Position numbers and translations under genes: made by a program
Part shown: piece by piece, positions 34,869 to 43,689 of the stretch
Layout of the letters: the number at the start of each line of letters is the position of its first letter
Numbering within the stretch: the first letter of the stretch is position 1
Source of the DNA: Caulobacterales bacterium
GTDB taxonomy: Bacteria > Pseudomonadota > Alphaproteobacteria > Caulobacterales > Caulobacteraceae
Length of the DNA: 64,000 nucleotides
Direction of reading: 5' to 3'
Assembly (NCBI GenBank): GCA_016183935.1
Contig: JACPDR010000013.1
Span: 1 to 64,000, forward strand
Notes under the pieces: generated by a model
The model's input: only the letters and a program-made list of their open reading frames with translations
Database searches by the model: none
What the model was told of the DNA's origin: nothing

Positions 34869-36107
34869 CTATATGGATAGACCGACCCTCTGCCCCGCCA
34901 CGACCTGCGCCAGCCCGTTCGCCATCGGCTCCAGAGCAATCCGGCTCCCTACCCTCGCGGTCTCGCCCGCCCTCACCCGCGCATAGTGTTCCACCCCATC
35001 CGCGTCCCTGACCACCACGAACGGCGACGTCCCCGCTTCGTCGTGAAACCCCGTCTTGACCACCACCCCGCGCACCCGCTCCGTCCCCAGCGGCCGCACC
35101 TCCCTCGCCCCCTCCAGCCGTCGCTGGTTCAGCGTCCGGATGATGTCGCGCCGCGCCTGCAGCGTCCGCAGCTTCGTCTCCATCTCCTCGTCGAGCCGGT
35201 AGCGCCGCCCCGTCCGAACAGCGAGCCCCAGCCCCTCCAGATGCCGCAACCGTCCCCGGGTCAGCGCCGCCCAGGCGTCGTTCACCCCCACGCCGTCCTC
35301 GACCGTCCCGTTCACGTCCACCGCCGCCAGCAGCCGCCGGTCGAACCCCGTGAACCGGTCCGCCCCGGTTTCCCTCCAGATGCGCCGTTCCGCCTCCACC
35401 CGCGACAGGTCCCCGAGCCGCTCCTGCGCCACCTCCTGCGCCCGCGCCCGGAAGCCGTAGCCGATGTAGTCGCGCGGGATGACCAGGTCCCGCCCGTCCC
35501 CTCGCCGCCCCCGCACGAGCACATGGGCGTGCGGCTGATCAGTGTCGTAGTGGCAGGTCGCCACCCACTTCAGATCCGACTCCCCGAGGTCTGCTCCGAC
35601 CCGCCCCATGACCTCGCGGACATACCCCTTAAGGTCGTCGATCCGGTCGCCGTGCTCCGGCGAGATGATGAAGCGGAAGTGGTGCCGATCCGCGCTCCAG
35701 CCTGCCGTCTCGACCGCCGGCCGGACCCCGTCCGCCTCCCGATCGAAGAACTCCGGCCGCGCCCCCTCCACCCCTGCGCCCGATCGTCCCAGGTAACTCA
35801 CATGCGCCGCCAGCGCCGCCGCCCGGTCGGCGCCCTTGCCGACATGCCGGGACACCAGCGCCTTGACGATGACCCGCTGACGAACGTCCAGACGAAAGGC
35901 CCGGCCCGAGCGTCCCTGCGCCGCCCTGAGCACCCCTGACCGATCCCCCAGCGCGAACGCCCGCGAGCTGGCCAGTCGTCGCAACAGGCCGGTGCGGACG
36001 TTCACCCGATCCGGTTTGAGGGACATCGGAAGTCGGACCTGGACCGCCTCCGGGTCCTGACCGGCGCCGGCCGACAGACGCGACTGGATGGCTTCACGGA
36101 TCAGCAT
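34869..36107 (-). CDS. Relaxase/mobilization nuclease (VirD2/TraI-like, DUF3363 type)
   Basis: Relaxases nick the transfer origin and lead the DNA strand into the channel. This 412-residue protein has the relaxase metal motif in HYDTDQPHAHVLVRG near residue 190 and an upstream HFRFIISPEHGDRIDDLKG segment shared by the family. A tyrosine-rich region follows (RDYIGYGFRARAQEV). Members of the DUF3363-associated group are usually 550 residues or more, so this copy may be a shortened lineage, missing part of the C-terminal domain. It reads towards the small HTH gene, with the likely origin in the upstream region. Confidence 0.85.
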   Translation of the reverse strand: MLIREAIQSRLSAGAGQDPEAVQVRLPMSLKPDRVNVRTGLLRRLASSRAFALGDRSGVLRAAQGRSGRAFRLDVRQRVIVKALVSRHVGKGADRAAALAAHVSYLGRSGAGVEGARPEFFDREADGVRPAVETAGWSADRHHFRFIISPEHGDRIDDLKGYVREVMGRVGADLGESDLKWVATCHYDTDQPHAHVLVRGRRGDGRDLVIPRDYIGYGFRARAQEVAQERLGDLSRVEAERRIWRETGADRFTGFDRRLLAAVDVNGTVEDGVGVNDAWAALTRGRLRHLEGLGLAVRTGRRYRLDEEMETKLRTLQARRDIIRTLNQRRLEGAREVRPLGTERVRGVVVKTGFHDEAGTSPFVVVRDADGVEHYARVRAGETARVGSRIALEPMANGLAQVVAGQRVGLSI

Positions 36108-36383
36108 TCCATGCCTCCCACCAGGCCGCCGACGCCGCCCAGGACCGACAACTCACCGCAAGTCGTCCAACACCCTCCAGCGCGCCGCTAACCTGCTGAC
36201 AGACTACGAAAAACCCGGACCGCCCAACACCCTCTTTTATCTTGCCCTCAGCCCCTTTCGACGGATTTTCAGACATGGCCGTCAAACGCGATCAAGGGTC
36301 GGCAAAGGTCAGCATATCCGCACCCCGATGTCCCGCGAGCGTTGATCGACACAGCTTGCAGCGGCTGGACGTCTCCGGATGAC
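36108..36383. other. Relaxase upstream region, candidate oriT
   Basis: This non-coding stretch precedes the relaxase start. At 36238-36247 the plus strand reads TATCTTGCCC, close to the TATCCTG^CCC nick region of RP4-type origins. An AT-richer patch surrounds it (TCTTTTATC). Relaxases often act on an origin next to their own gene. No long inverted repeat was confirmed beside the nick-like site, so the call is tentative. Confidence 0.35.
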
Positions 36384-36384
36384 A

Positions 36385-36417
36385 AACAAAAACCCGCCCG
36401 GCCGAAGCCGAGCGGGT
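36385..36417 (-). terminator. Rho-independent terminator of the DUF2493 gene
   Basis: On the minus strand ACCCGC/GCGGGT and an inner GCCG/CGGC pair form a hairpin (36392-36417) followed by TTTTTGTTTGT. It lies about 20 bases after the stop of the DUF2493 gene and should end the minus-strand transcript before the relaxase region. Confidence 0.8.
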
Positions 36418-36439
36418 CGTTCATCTCAGTCTCGATCTT

Positions 36440-37384
36440 CTAGGCAGCCCGAGCCTTGATAGGCACATGCCGCAGCCCGGATTCCATCGCCTTCTGTCCC
36501 AGGTTGAGCGCGGGTCCGAACGGCCGCTGGTCCGCCCGCGCCCGATCCACCGAATACACCAGGGTGAGGCACAGGGTCGGCTCGAGCGCGATCAGTTCGT
36601 CGTTGGCCCGGAAGGGAGCCGCCTTGCCGTGGGTGTCGAAGTCCGCCCGGGCTAGGATCAGTTTCACCCCCTTCTGACGGGCCCATTTGATCGCCAGCTT
36701 CTCGGAGCCCTTCGCCCCGGTCGTCGCCAGGGCCATGTCCGGCCATTCCTGTTTCGCCCAGTTCAGGGCGTCGAAGATCCGCCCCGCGTCCTCGGAACTG
36801 TCGGCCGTCGGCGCCCCCCGGAAGGCAATGACCGGGCCGCCCGGATCGGCCTCCCCGGACCTCCGATTGCGGATCGCCCGGATTGCCTGCTTCGCTTCCA
36901 GCTGGGCCGCCGTCAGATGCGTGCCGCGCCGCGAGCCGCGCCAGGCCGTCCATACCTCCCCGGTCGCGACCGTCCAGGTGTCGGAGGCCGCGTCCCGGAT
37001 CAGTTCGCAGGCCTGCGTCGCCGCATCGCCTGCCTTGGCCTTCGCCGTCGCTTCCTGAAGCTGGGTGTCGGCCGCCTCCGATCCGTCGAAGTCCCGGTCG
37101 AGTGATCGCATCGTATCGCGGGCCCGATCCGCGTCTCTCTCGATCCGTCCGGCCGCCGAATGGAAAGCGCCGATCAGGGCCTCTCCCAGGATGATCTGAT
37201 AGTCCTCCAGCGCGGTGTCCGAGATCAGGTCCACCAGTTCGGTCATGAGGGCGCGTCCGAGCTGGACGAGGGCCTCCTCGGTCGGATGCGGACGCGGGTC
37301 GCCGAGCGTGCCGGTCAGGTCGTCGAAGGCGGAGTCGGACTTCTGGGAGGCGGAGGCGATGAAGGGATGGCTGTAGAAGGTCAT
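36440..37384 (-). CDS. DUF2493 (SLOG-like) mobile-element protein
   Basis: The ATG at 37382-37384 opens a 314-residue protein. The N-terminal half is helical (EEALVQLGRALMTELVDLIS and onward). The C-terminal half carries the DUF2493 Rossmann-like fold: IAFRGAPTADSSEDAGRIFD, then ATTGAKGSEKLAIKWARQKG, ILARADFDTHGKAAPFRAND. This family belongs to the SLOG nucleotide-binding superfamily and is frequent on conjugative elements of sphingomonads and caulobacters. The biochemical role is not established; binding a nucleotide or RNA ligand is a family-based guess. Confidence 0.82.
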   Translation of the reverse strand: MTFYSHPFIASASQKSDSAFDDLTGTLGDPRPHPTEEALVQLGRALMTELVDLISDTALEDYQIILGEALIGAFHSAAGRIERDADRARDTMRSLDRDFDGSEAADTQLQEATAKAKAGDAATQACELIRDAASDTWTVATGEVWTAWRGSRRGTHLTAAQLEAKQAIRAIRNRRSGEADPGGPVIAFRGAPTADSSEDAGRIFDALNWAKQEWPDMALATTGAKGSEKLAIKWARQKGVKLILARADFDTHGKAAPFRANDELIALEPTLCLTLVYSVDRARADQRPFGPALNLGQKAMESGLRHVPIKARAA

Positions 37385-37756
37385 TGGAACATTCCTTGAG
37401 AATGCCGTGCGCCCCATGCGCAACGACCCCGGTCTTGGCCACGGCGGGGTCCCCGGCAGTCACCGGAGCGGGTCGCCGCTTGCGGCCCGCGGAGGGGAAC
37501 GGCGCAGCCGTTGACTTCCGGGGTGCTGTGACAAGATCGGAGGGCGTTGTGTGGGGGCAAGTCGTCGTCGCCCTTCGCGACGACGACACCGTTCGGCGCC
37601 GTCGCGCCGATGCGGACGAAGACACATCGATCTTCTTGTCCTTCGCTGTCGGCGAGCCGACGGCGACGCCCGGACAAAAGACAAACGGCGACCTCATCGA
37701 GGCCGCCGTTGAGACGTGCGATAGTCCAGGATTGAAGCCCCGGCGTGTCGAAGGAG
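37385..37756. other. Non-coding stretch with 11-bp inverted repeat
   Basis: No convincing gene was found in these 372 bases on either strand; short frames lack start context and conserved features. A perfect 11-bp inverted repeat, GTCGTCGTCGC at 37561-37571 and GCGACGACGAC at 37577-37587 with loop CCTTC, is the only strong structure. It has no U-tract on either side, so it is more likely a protein- or RNA-level signal than a terminator. Confidence 0.5.
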
Positions 37757-38224
37757 TCATCCGTTCAAGCGCGCGAGACGCTCCAGGCTCTGCGGCGTCT
37801 CCCGCCCGGGCCGGTAGGCGATCTGGGCGTGCGAAGCGCAGTAGGCGCCCTTGGCCACCTCCCGGCCGCAGAGGCTGAAGGACGCCGCGAGCGGATCACC
37901 CAGCGGCCACCGACATTGGTGGCGGCGCACGGACAGAAGGGTCGCGACGCCCTTCTCCGGCATCGGCTCCGGCCCGATGCATGGCCGGGGCGAGACGGGT
38001 GGTCGTGCCCGCGATGGCGGCGCCGTCGTCGGCGCCCGCCTGGCCGCCTTTGCGGAAGCCGTGGGCCGTCCGGCCGACAGGCCCATGCGATAGACCTTCC
38101 CGAGCACCGCGCAGCGGGTGATGCCGTTGGCGAGGTCGCGGGCGATCTGCTCGGCAGTCTGACCTTCGTGCCAGAGGGTCTTGAGGCGACCGACGCGGTC
38201 TTCAGTCCAGGCGGAGGCGGTCAT
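37757..38224 (-). CDS. gcrA: GcrA-family cell cycle regulator
   Basis: The ATG at 38222-38224 gives a 155-residue protein whose N-terminal 50 residues match GcrA: WTEDRVGRLKTLWHEGQTAE, then IARDL, TRCAVLGKVYRMGLSAGR. The linker is Ala/Pro-rich. The C-terminal segment carries CRWPLGDP, then CG and YCASHAQIAY, as in GcrA. GcrA binds CcrM-methylated GANTC sites and sigma-70 in alphaproteobacteria. This copy sits among mobile-element genes next to ssb, so it is probably an element-borne paralogue rather than the chromosomal master regulator. Confidence 0.9.
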   Translation of the reverse strand: MTASAWTEDRVGRLKTLWHEGQTAEQIARDLANGITRCAVLGKVYRMGLSAGRPTASAKAARRAPTTAPPSRARPPVSPRPCIGPEPMPEKGVATLLSVRRHQCRWPLGDPLAASFSLCGREVAKGAYCASHAQIAYRPGRETPQSLERLARLNG

Positions 38225-38293
38225 GGGGTGACTCCCAAATCGACGAGCCCGATCGGCCCGCCCGCCTTCGCCCTCCCTTTCCCTCCGGGATCG

Positions 38294-38329
38294 AAAGAAC
38301 AACGGCCCCACGCTCGCGCGCGGGGCCGT
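38294..38329 (-). terminator. Rho-independent terminator after ssb
   Basis: On the minus strand ACGGCCCC (38329-38322) pairs with GGGGCCGT (38309-38302), followed by TGTTCTTTC. The hairpin lies 18 bases after the SSB stop and before the GcrA gene, separating the two transcripts. Confidence 0.75.
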
Positions 38330-38346
38330 CTTCGGGGTCGCAGGGA

Positions 38347-38763
38347 TCAGAACGGAATGTCGTCGTTCAGGTCGTAGCCGCCCGCCGGCTCCTGGACCTG
38401 GCGACCTTCCGCCGGGTCAGCCCCGGGACGTTCGCGCCGGTTCTTGAGCCGGATGTCGCCGACGATCAGACGCAAGTCGTAATGTTCGACCCCGTCCTTG
38501 CCGGTCCAGGTGTCGTTCTCGACATGGCCCTGGATGACGACGCGGCTGCCCTTTCTCGCGAACGGCTCGATATATTTCTCGGTCGTCGCCTCGTTGAAGC
38601 AGAGGCAGTTGAACCCGGTGGTGCGTTCGCCCGGCGTGCCGTCGGCGCGCCGGAACCGGGTGGTCTCGAGGACGCGAAAGCTCGCCCGTTTCTTGCCCGA
38701 ACCTTGAGCGGACAGAATCGAGGGATCGGCGGCCAGATAGCCTTCCAGAGTGAGGGTTTGCAT
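38347..38763 (-). CDS. ssb: Single-stranded DNA-binding protein
   Basis: This 138-residue OB-fold protein reads MQTLTLEGYLAADPSILSAQ at its start, and FNCLCFNEATTEKYIEPFAR KGSRVVIQGHVEND-type segments follow. It ends in the acidic tip DLNDDIPF that SSB proteins use to recruit replication and repair enzymes. It is shorter and more diverged than chromosomal SSB, as expected of a plasmid or ICE-borne copy that protects the transferred strand. A second OB-fold gene lies 32 bases upstream in the same direction. Confidence 0.88.
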   Translation of the reverse strand: MQTLTLEGYLAADPSILSAQGSGKKRASFRVLETTRFRRADGTPGERTTGFNCLCFNEATTEKYIEPFARKGSRVVIQGHVENDTWTGKDGVEHYDLRLIVGDIRLKNRRERPGADPAEGRQVQEPAGGYDLNDDIPF

Positions 38764-38795
38764 GGTCAGTCTCCTGAAAATGATGGGGTTGAGGT

Positions 38796-39149
38796 TCAGG
38801 CGGCGGCGCGTTCAGCGCCGGCGTCGGCGTGGCGGTCCTCGGCCCAGTCGAGGACGGTCAGCCGGTTGATGACCAGCTCCTTGGCCGTCCGTTCCGTGCC
38901 GTCCTTGGCCGCATAGGCCGTGTCGATGAAGGCGCCGATCACGACCGCTTCGCAGCCCTGGACCAAGCCGCGGGTGATAACCTTCTCGTTCAGGCCCTTG
39001 GACCAGCTGACGCAGTTGACGCCGACGAGCCGGTCCTTGCCGGCGCTGTCCACGCCGCGCTTCTCGAGCAGCCGGAACACCGCCTTGGCGAAGTCGGGGC
39101 TGATCTGGGGGTCGGCCGCCAGTCGGCCGGTGAACACCATGGTCTGCAT
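38796..39149 (-). CDS. Second SSB-like OB-fold protein
   Basis: The ATG at 39147-39149 opens a 117-residue protein, MQTMVFTGRLAADPQISPDF, whose layout parallels the adjacent SSB. It has the same LAADP motif near the start, a VNCVSWSKGLNEKVI strand region and VVIGAFIDTAYAAKDGTERT where SSB has VVIQGHVEN. It lacks the acidic DIPF tip, ending instead in an Ala-rich tail, so it may bind single strands without recruiting partner enzymes. Likely a duplicated, specialised SSB of the element. Confidence 0.75.
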   Translation of the reverse strand: MQTMVFTGRLAADPQISPDFAKAVFRLLEKRGVDSAGKDRLVGVNCVSWSKGLNEKVITRGLVQGCEAVVIGAFIDTAYAAKDGTERTAKELVINRLTVLDWAEDRHADAGAERAAA

Positions 39150-39270
39150 ATCAGTCTCCTGTTGATCCGAAGTGGCAAGGGACCGATCTCCCTCATCCCG
39201 CTTCACCCGGGACCTCCCTTCCTCCCGTCCTCCCCCTCGCCGGAGGGGCCTTCGCCCCATCCGGCCTGCA

Positions 39271-42200
39271 TCACGCCGCCGCAGCGTCGAGGACGGTCTG
39301 CACCGGGTGGCGTCGCAGCACCGCCTCCACCACCTCCGGCCGATCCACTGGCGCGAAGACTCTGGGCGAAAAGGCGATGATCTCGACGAAGCAGCCGAGC
39401 GCGACCAGGGCGTCGCGGTCGGTGCGGCCGCCCACCACCTCGATCCGCCAGCGATCCATGACCCGCGATCGCTTCAGCCAGAGCCCGCCTTGCAGCGACA
39501 GCTGGACGCTCCGATCCAGGAGGGTGGCGGCGGTCTTGGCGCCATCCGCCCAGGCCTCGCCGACGTCGGTCAGACCGAGGCTGGCCTTCAGCGATCGGGC
39601 CTGGACCTCGTCCAGCACCCGGCCCAGCCAGCGCCGGCCGTCCGGCGCGCGGACGCGACGCACCGAACAGCCGCGGGCGGGCAGCCGGCCCCACATCGGC
39701 AGCAGCAGGCCGGTGGCGAGGGTCAGCTGGCGCGTGCGCCAGGGATCCGTCCCGGCGACCTCCTCGTCCCAGATGCGGCGCCAGTCGGCGATCTCGACTG
39801 GCTTCCAGGCCGATTCCTCGAACGCCTTTTCCGGCATTGTCTGGCGGCCGTCCGGCCGGACGAGGCGGACGGCGGCGACCAGACGGTCCTCGTCCGTGGC
39901 GGTGGTCAGGCCCAGTTCGGCGATGGCGGCCCGGCCGGACTTCTCGTTGACGACCGGCTGGCAGCCGAGGCCCTTGATCGATGTGACGGCGTCTTGGGAT
40001 GTCAGGATCTCGCGCCGGACCTTGAGCGAGAAGGTCACCAGCGCCGTCTCGGCCCCGGTGGAGACATCGGTCCGGATCGTCTCGTGATCCAGAACCTCCA
40101 GTTTCTCCGCGTCGATATCCTCAAGCCCCCGGTCCAGGTCGCCCGAGGTCGCCGCTCGTTCGAGGATGCCGGACAGGATGCGGTCGAAGTCGGCGAACAG
40201 GGCGTTCTGATCGGCGATGCGCAGCGCCAGCAGCCGGTTCAGGAAGGTATGGATCGGCGGCAGGTCGTCGGAAGGCTTCAGTCCGCCATCCTCATCCAGC
40301 AGCTTGAGACTCGTCTTGGCCATGAAGGTCTCCAGCGTCATGGACGCCAGCTCGCCGAAGGCGAGCGCCCCGTAGAAGACCAGCAGCGCCCGGCGCGCCC
40401 ACGGGCTCTCCAGATTGTCCTCGGCCCGAAACAAGCCGGCGCCCGCCGTGCGGCGCTCACCGCGCGTCAGCGCTCCCAGCGAATCAAGCCGCCGGGCTAT
40501 CGTCGAGGTGAACCGCTTCTCGCCCTGGATGTCGGTGGCCACCGGTCGGAACAGGGGCGGCGACGCCTGGTGCGTCCGGTGGCTCCGGCCCAGCCCCTGG
40601 ATGGCGGCGTCAGCGCGCCAGCCCGGTTCGACGAGATAGTGGACCCGGCGCTGGCGGTTCTCGACCGACAGGTCGGAATGATAGCTGCGCCCCGTGCCGC
40701 CGGCGTCCGAGAAGATCAGCACCCGCTTGCGGCCCGACATGAAGGCGTCGGTCTCGGCGCGGGCGGTCGAGGCGCCACGCCTTTCGACGACCCGGCGTCC
40801 CCCGCGCAGCACCACCCGGCGAGAGCGCCCGGTGATTTCCGCGACGGCGTCGGTTCCGAAGGCCTCGAGGAGGGCGTCGAGCACGCTGGGCACGGCGGGC
40901 AGGCAGGCCATCCTTTCGATCAGGGCCTCTCGCCGCGCCAACGCCTCCTGGCTGACGGCGGGTCGGCCGTCATCCGTGACCGGGACCATGCTGACGTTTC
41001 CGTCCTTGTCCTCGATCGTCTCCATCAGATGGACCGGAAAAGCCTCGCGCAGATAGTCGAGAACGTATTCGCGAGGGGTCAGGTCGATCGAAAGGTTGTT
41101 CCATTCCTCCGGCGGGACGGACGCCAGCCGCCGCTCCATCACCGCCTCATTGGTCGAGACGATCTGGACCACGGCGGAGCGACCGTGGCCCAGATCCTCC
41201 CGGATCGAGGCGACCAGGCTCGGCGCCTTCAGTCCCGCGAGAAGATGGCCGAAGAAGCGCAGCTTGGCGCCCTCGAAAGCGGAATGAGCCGCCGAGGCGG
41301 CCTGGCCGCTCCTGGGCTTGCCCGTCTCGTCGTTGACGCCGACGGCCTTCAAGGCCTCGGCGAGATTGGCGTGGATCAGTTGGAAGGCGTCGGCCCAGGC
41401 GTCCCAGATCGCGATGTCGTCGGACGTCAGGGGATGGACCAGCGGCTCGTATTCGACCCCTTCGAACGACAGGCTCCGCGCCACATAGAGGCCGAGCGCC
41501 TTGAGTTCACGCGCCACCAGCTCCATCGCCGCCACCCCGCCCCGGTCCATGGCCTCCAGGAAATCCGCCCGCGACATGAAGGGCGCCTGCGGCCCGCCCC
41601 ACAGCCCCAGCCGGGCGGCATAGGCCAGGTTCTCGGCGGTGGTGGCGCCGGTCGCCGAGACATAGAGGACCCGCGCATCGGGCAGTCGGTTCTGCAGCGC
41701 CAGACCGGCCATCCCCTGCAGCGACGCCTTCTTCGTTCCTCGCGCGCCCTTGCCGCCACCCGCAGCGTTGGCCATCGCATGGGCCTCGTCGAAGGCGATG
41801 ACGCCGTCGAAATCCGCGCCGAGCCAGGCGATGATCTGGTCGAGCCGCGATTGACGGGCGCCCCGCGCCGGTTGGCGAAGCGTCGCATAGGTCGTGTACA
41901 GAATGCCCCGGTCGAGCCGGATGGCGTCCCCCTGTTTCCAGCTCGAAAGGGGCACGATGTCATGAGCGCCGCCGCCGATCGCCGCCCAGTCGCGCCGCGC
42001 GTCCTCCAGCAAGGCGTCGTTCCGTGACAGCCATAGCGCGCGCACCCGGCCCTGGCTCATGTTGTCGGCGATGACGGCGGCGATCTGGCGGCCTTTGCCG
42101 CAGCCGGTGCCATCGCCCAGGAAGAAGCCGCGCCGCAGCTGGACGGCGTCCTCCTGGTCCTCGGGCGCGAGCACCATATGGTGGGGCGCCGTGTCCAGCC

Positions 42201-43533
42201 GCCACTGTCCGGGCAGATGCGCGGCGTGGGCCTCGCCGGCGTAGATGACCATCTCGGTCTGGGCGTCCGAGATCCAGCCCTGGTCGCGCATGGCCGGAGG
42301 GAGGACCGGTCGATAGGTCGGCGCCGGCGGCGCCACCGAGGCCATGGACCCGGACTCGACCAGAGGCGACGGATGCGGGCGGGGCTCGGGCAGAACGATC
42401 CGCCCCAGGGCGTGGGCCTGGTATAGCCCGACATCGCGACCCTCCCCCGTCCAGGCGCGAACCTCATAGGTCAGGGCCGCAGCCCCACCCAGAAAGGCCA
42501 GCCGGCCGGAGGGCAAGGCCAGGCCTCGCGCGCGTGGTCCCAGCAGGGCGTCTATCGTCACCGGCAGGCGCGTTCGCGGCCTGGCGCCGATCCGCAGCGA
42601 AATCGCCCCTGTCATCCGCGCCGCGCTCTGCAGGTCATCAGCGTTCTGGAGCGGCGCGGCGCCCGCGGGACCTTCGGCGCGGTCGATCACCAGCAGACCG
42701 GTCTCAACGGAGGTCCCATGTTTGGCGAAACCGCCGGACGGCAAGGCGATGCGGCTCACGACGGCGCCGACCTCGCAGAGGCGGCGAAGCAGCGCGGCGT
42801 CCGTCAGGGCGTTCAGGGGGACGATCGCAGCCAACCGGCCATGGTCGGCGAGGGCCTTCAGGGCCGCCGTCAGATGGGCGGCCAGGTTCGAGAACGGCGG
42901 ATTGCACACCGCCACGTCGAATTCGCCCGAGCCCGCGGACAGGTCATGGATATGGCGTCCGTCGTGGCGCGTCCGGTTCGCGCCCGGAAAGAGCCCGTCG
43001 AGGAGGTCGGCCCGACCGGTCGCGAGCTCGTTCAGGCTCAGCACCCCGCCGCAGGCCTCCGCGACCACGGCGATGAGGCCCGTTCCGGCCGAGGGCTCCA
43101 GGACGCGGTCGCCGGGACGCACCTGGGCGGCCAGGACGGCGAGCGCGGCCAGATGAGGCGGCGTCGAGAATTGATCGAACTCGACCTGCGCCTCGCTGCG
43201 CCGGGACTGGGTCAGCCCGAGCGCCGAGACGGCCGCCAGCAGGGCGGTGATCTCCGCCGGCGCATCTTCCAGGCGGCCGACCTGGGGCGCGAGACGCCGG
43301 ATCTGCAGGACCGTCGCCGCCTCTATCGCGTCATAGGCGTCGCGCCAGGCCCAGACGCCCTCGGCGTCGGACCCGCCGAACGCGGTCGTCATGATGGCGG
43401 CGACGAGCTTGCGGTCGAGCGGACGGGACCGCGCCAGATGCGCCGCCAGCGCCCGGGCGGCAGCGAGGATATTGGCGGCGGCATCGCCGGCGGCCGGATC
43501 GGCGAACAGGGACAGGTTGGGGGTCGAGGACAT
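39271..43533 (-). CDS. Strawberry-notch-family helicase with N-terminal DNA methylase domain
   Basis: This is a 1420-residue giant. Residues about 110-300 form an adenine-methylase-like domain: FDQFSTPPHLAALAVLAAQV, VLEPSAGTGLIAVV and the catalytic-type NPPF in VAVCNPPFSNLAAH. Residues about 450-1050 form a superfamily 2 helicase of the strawberry-notch type: GFFLGDGTGCGKGRQIAAVI as Walker A region, FDEAHAMANAAGG as the DEAH box, VLYVSATGATT as motif III, and a C-terminal half with GLGRSHRTHQ as motif VI. Such proteins are common on alphaproteobacterial plasmids and ICEs. Their exact task, perhaps replication or defence avoidance, is not known. Confidence 0.88.
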   Translation of the reverse strand: MSSTPNLSLFADPAAGDAAANILAAARALAAHLARSRPLDRKLVAAIMTTAFGGSDAEGVWAWRDAYDAIEAATVLQIRRLAPQVGRLEDAPAEITALLAAVSALGLTQSRRSEAQVEFDQFSTPPHLAALAVLAAQVRPGDRVLEPSAGTGLIAVVAEACGGVLSLNELATGRADLLDGLFPGANRTRHDGRHIHDLSAGSGEFDVAVCNPPFSNLAAHLTAALKALADHGRLAAIVPLNALTDAALLRRLCEVGAVVSRIALPSGGFAKHGTSVETGLLVIDRAEGPAGAAPLQNADDLQSAARMTGAISLRIGARPRTRLPVTIDALLGPRARGLALPSGRLAFLGGAAALTYEVRAWTGEGRDVGLYQAHALGRIVLPEPRPHPSPLVESGSMASVAPPAPTYRPVLPPAMRDQGWISDAQTEMVIYAGEAHAAHLPGQWRLDTAPHHMVLAPEDQEDAVQLRRGFFLGDGTGCGKGRQIAAVIADNMSQGRVRALWLSRNDALLEDARRDWAAIGGGAHDIVPLSSWKQGDAIRLDRGILYTTYATLRQPARGARQSRLDQIIAWLGADFDGVIAFDEAHAMANAAGGGKGARGTKKASLQGMAGLALQNRLPDARVLYVSATGATTAENLAYAARLGLWGGPQAPFMSRADFLEAMDRGGVAAMELVARELKALGLYVARSLSFEGVEYEPLVHPLTSDDIAIWDAWADAFQLIHANLAEALKAVGVNDETGKPRSGQAASAAHSAFEGAKLRFFGHLLAGLKAPSLVASIREDLGHGRSAVVQIVSTNEAVMERRLASVPPEEWNNLSIDLTPREYVLDYLREAFPVHLMETIEDKDGNVSMVPVTDDGRPAVSQEALARREALIERMACLPAVPSVLDALLEAFGTDAVAEITGRSRRVVLRGGRRVVERRGASTARAETDAFMSGRKRVLIFSDAGGTGRSYHSDLSVENRQRRVHYLVEPGWRADAAIQGLGRSHRTHQASPPLFRPVATDIQGEKRFTSTIARRLDSLGALTRGERRTAGAGLFRAEDNLESPWARRALLVFYGALAFGELASMTLETFMAKTSLKLLDEDGGLKPSDDLPPIHTFLNRLLALRIADQNALFADFDRILSGILERAATSGDLDRGLEDIDAEKLEVLDHETIRTDVSTGAETALVTFSLKVRREILTSQDAVTSIKGLGCQPVVNEKSGRAAIAELGLTTATDEDRLVAAVRLVRPDGRQTMPEKAFEESAWKPVEIADWRRIWDEEVAGTDPWRTRQLTLATGLLLPMWGRLPARGCSVRRVRAPDGRRWLGRVLDEVQARSLKASLGLTDVGEAWADGAKTAATLLDRSVQLSLQGGLWLKRSRVMDRWRIEVVGGRTDRDALVALGCFVEIIAFSPRVFAPVDRPEVVEAVLRRHPVQTVLDAAAA

Positions 43534-43641
43534 GGCGAAGGCTCCGGCAGCCTGGAGCGGAGGGCGCCTCCCTCCCGGACCTGCAGGCTCGCCTCGCCCC
43601 GCCCTTTCCTCGCCTTTTCCGCGCCAGGGATTCGCACGACT

Positions 43642-43670
43642 ACGCCGCCCCGGCTGAGCCGGGGCGGCGT
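43642..43670. terminator. 13-bp perfect hairpin between parB and the methylase-helicase gene
   Basis: ACGCCGCCCCGGC (43642-43654) and GCCGGGGCGGCGT (43658-43670) flank a TGA loop. It lies 20 bases after the parB stop, ahead of the next minus-strand gene. There is no U-run, so it may act as an mRNA-stabilising or attenuating structure. Confidence 0.55.
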
Positions 43671-43689
43671 CCGTCAGGAAGACTGGCGG

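Noticed and set aside
36426..37760. 444-residue minus-strand frame
   Set aside because: Alternate frame of the DUF2493 gene plus the gap; the real gene has the DUF2493 motifs.
39172..42027. 951-residue open frame on the plus strand
   Set aside because: Antisense shadow of the methylase-helicase gene, with skewed Arg/Gly/Gln composition and no domain.
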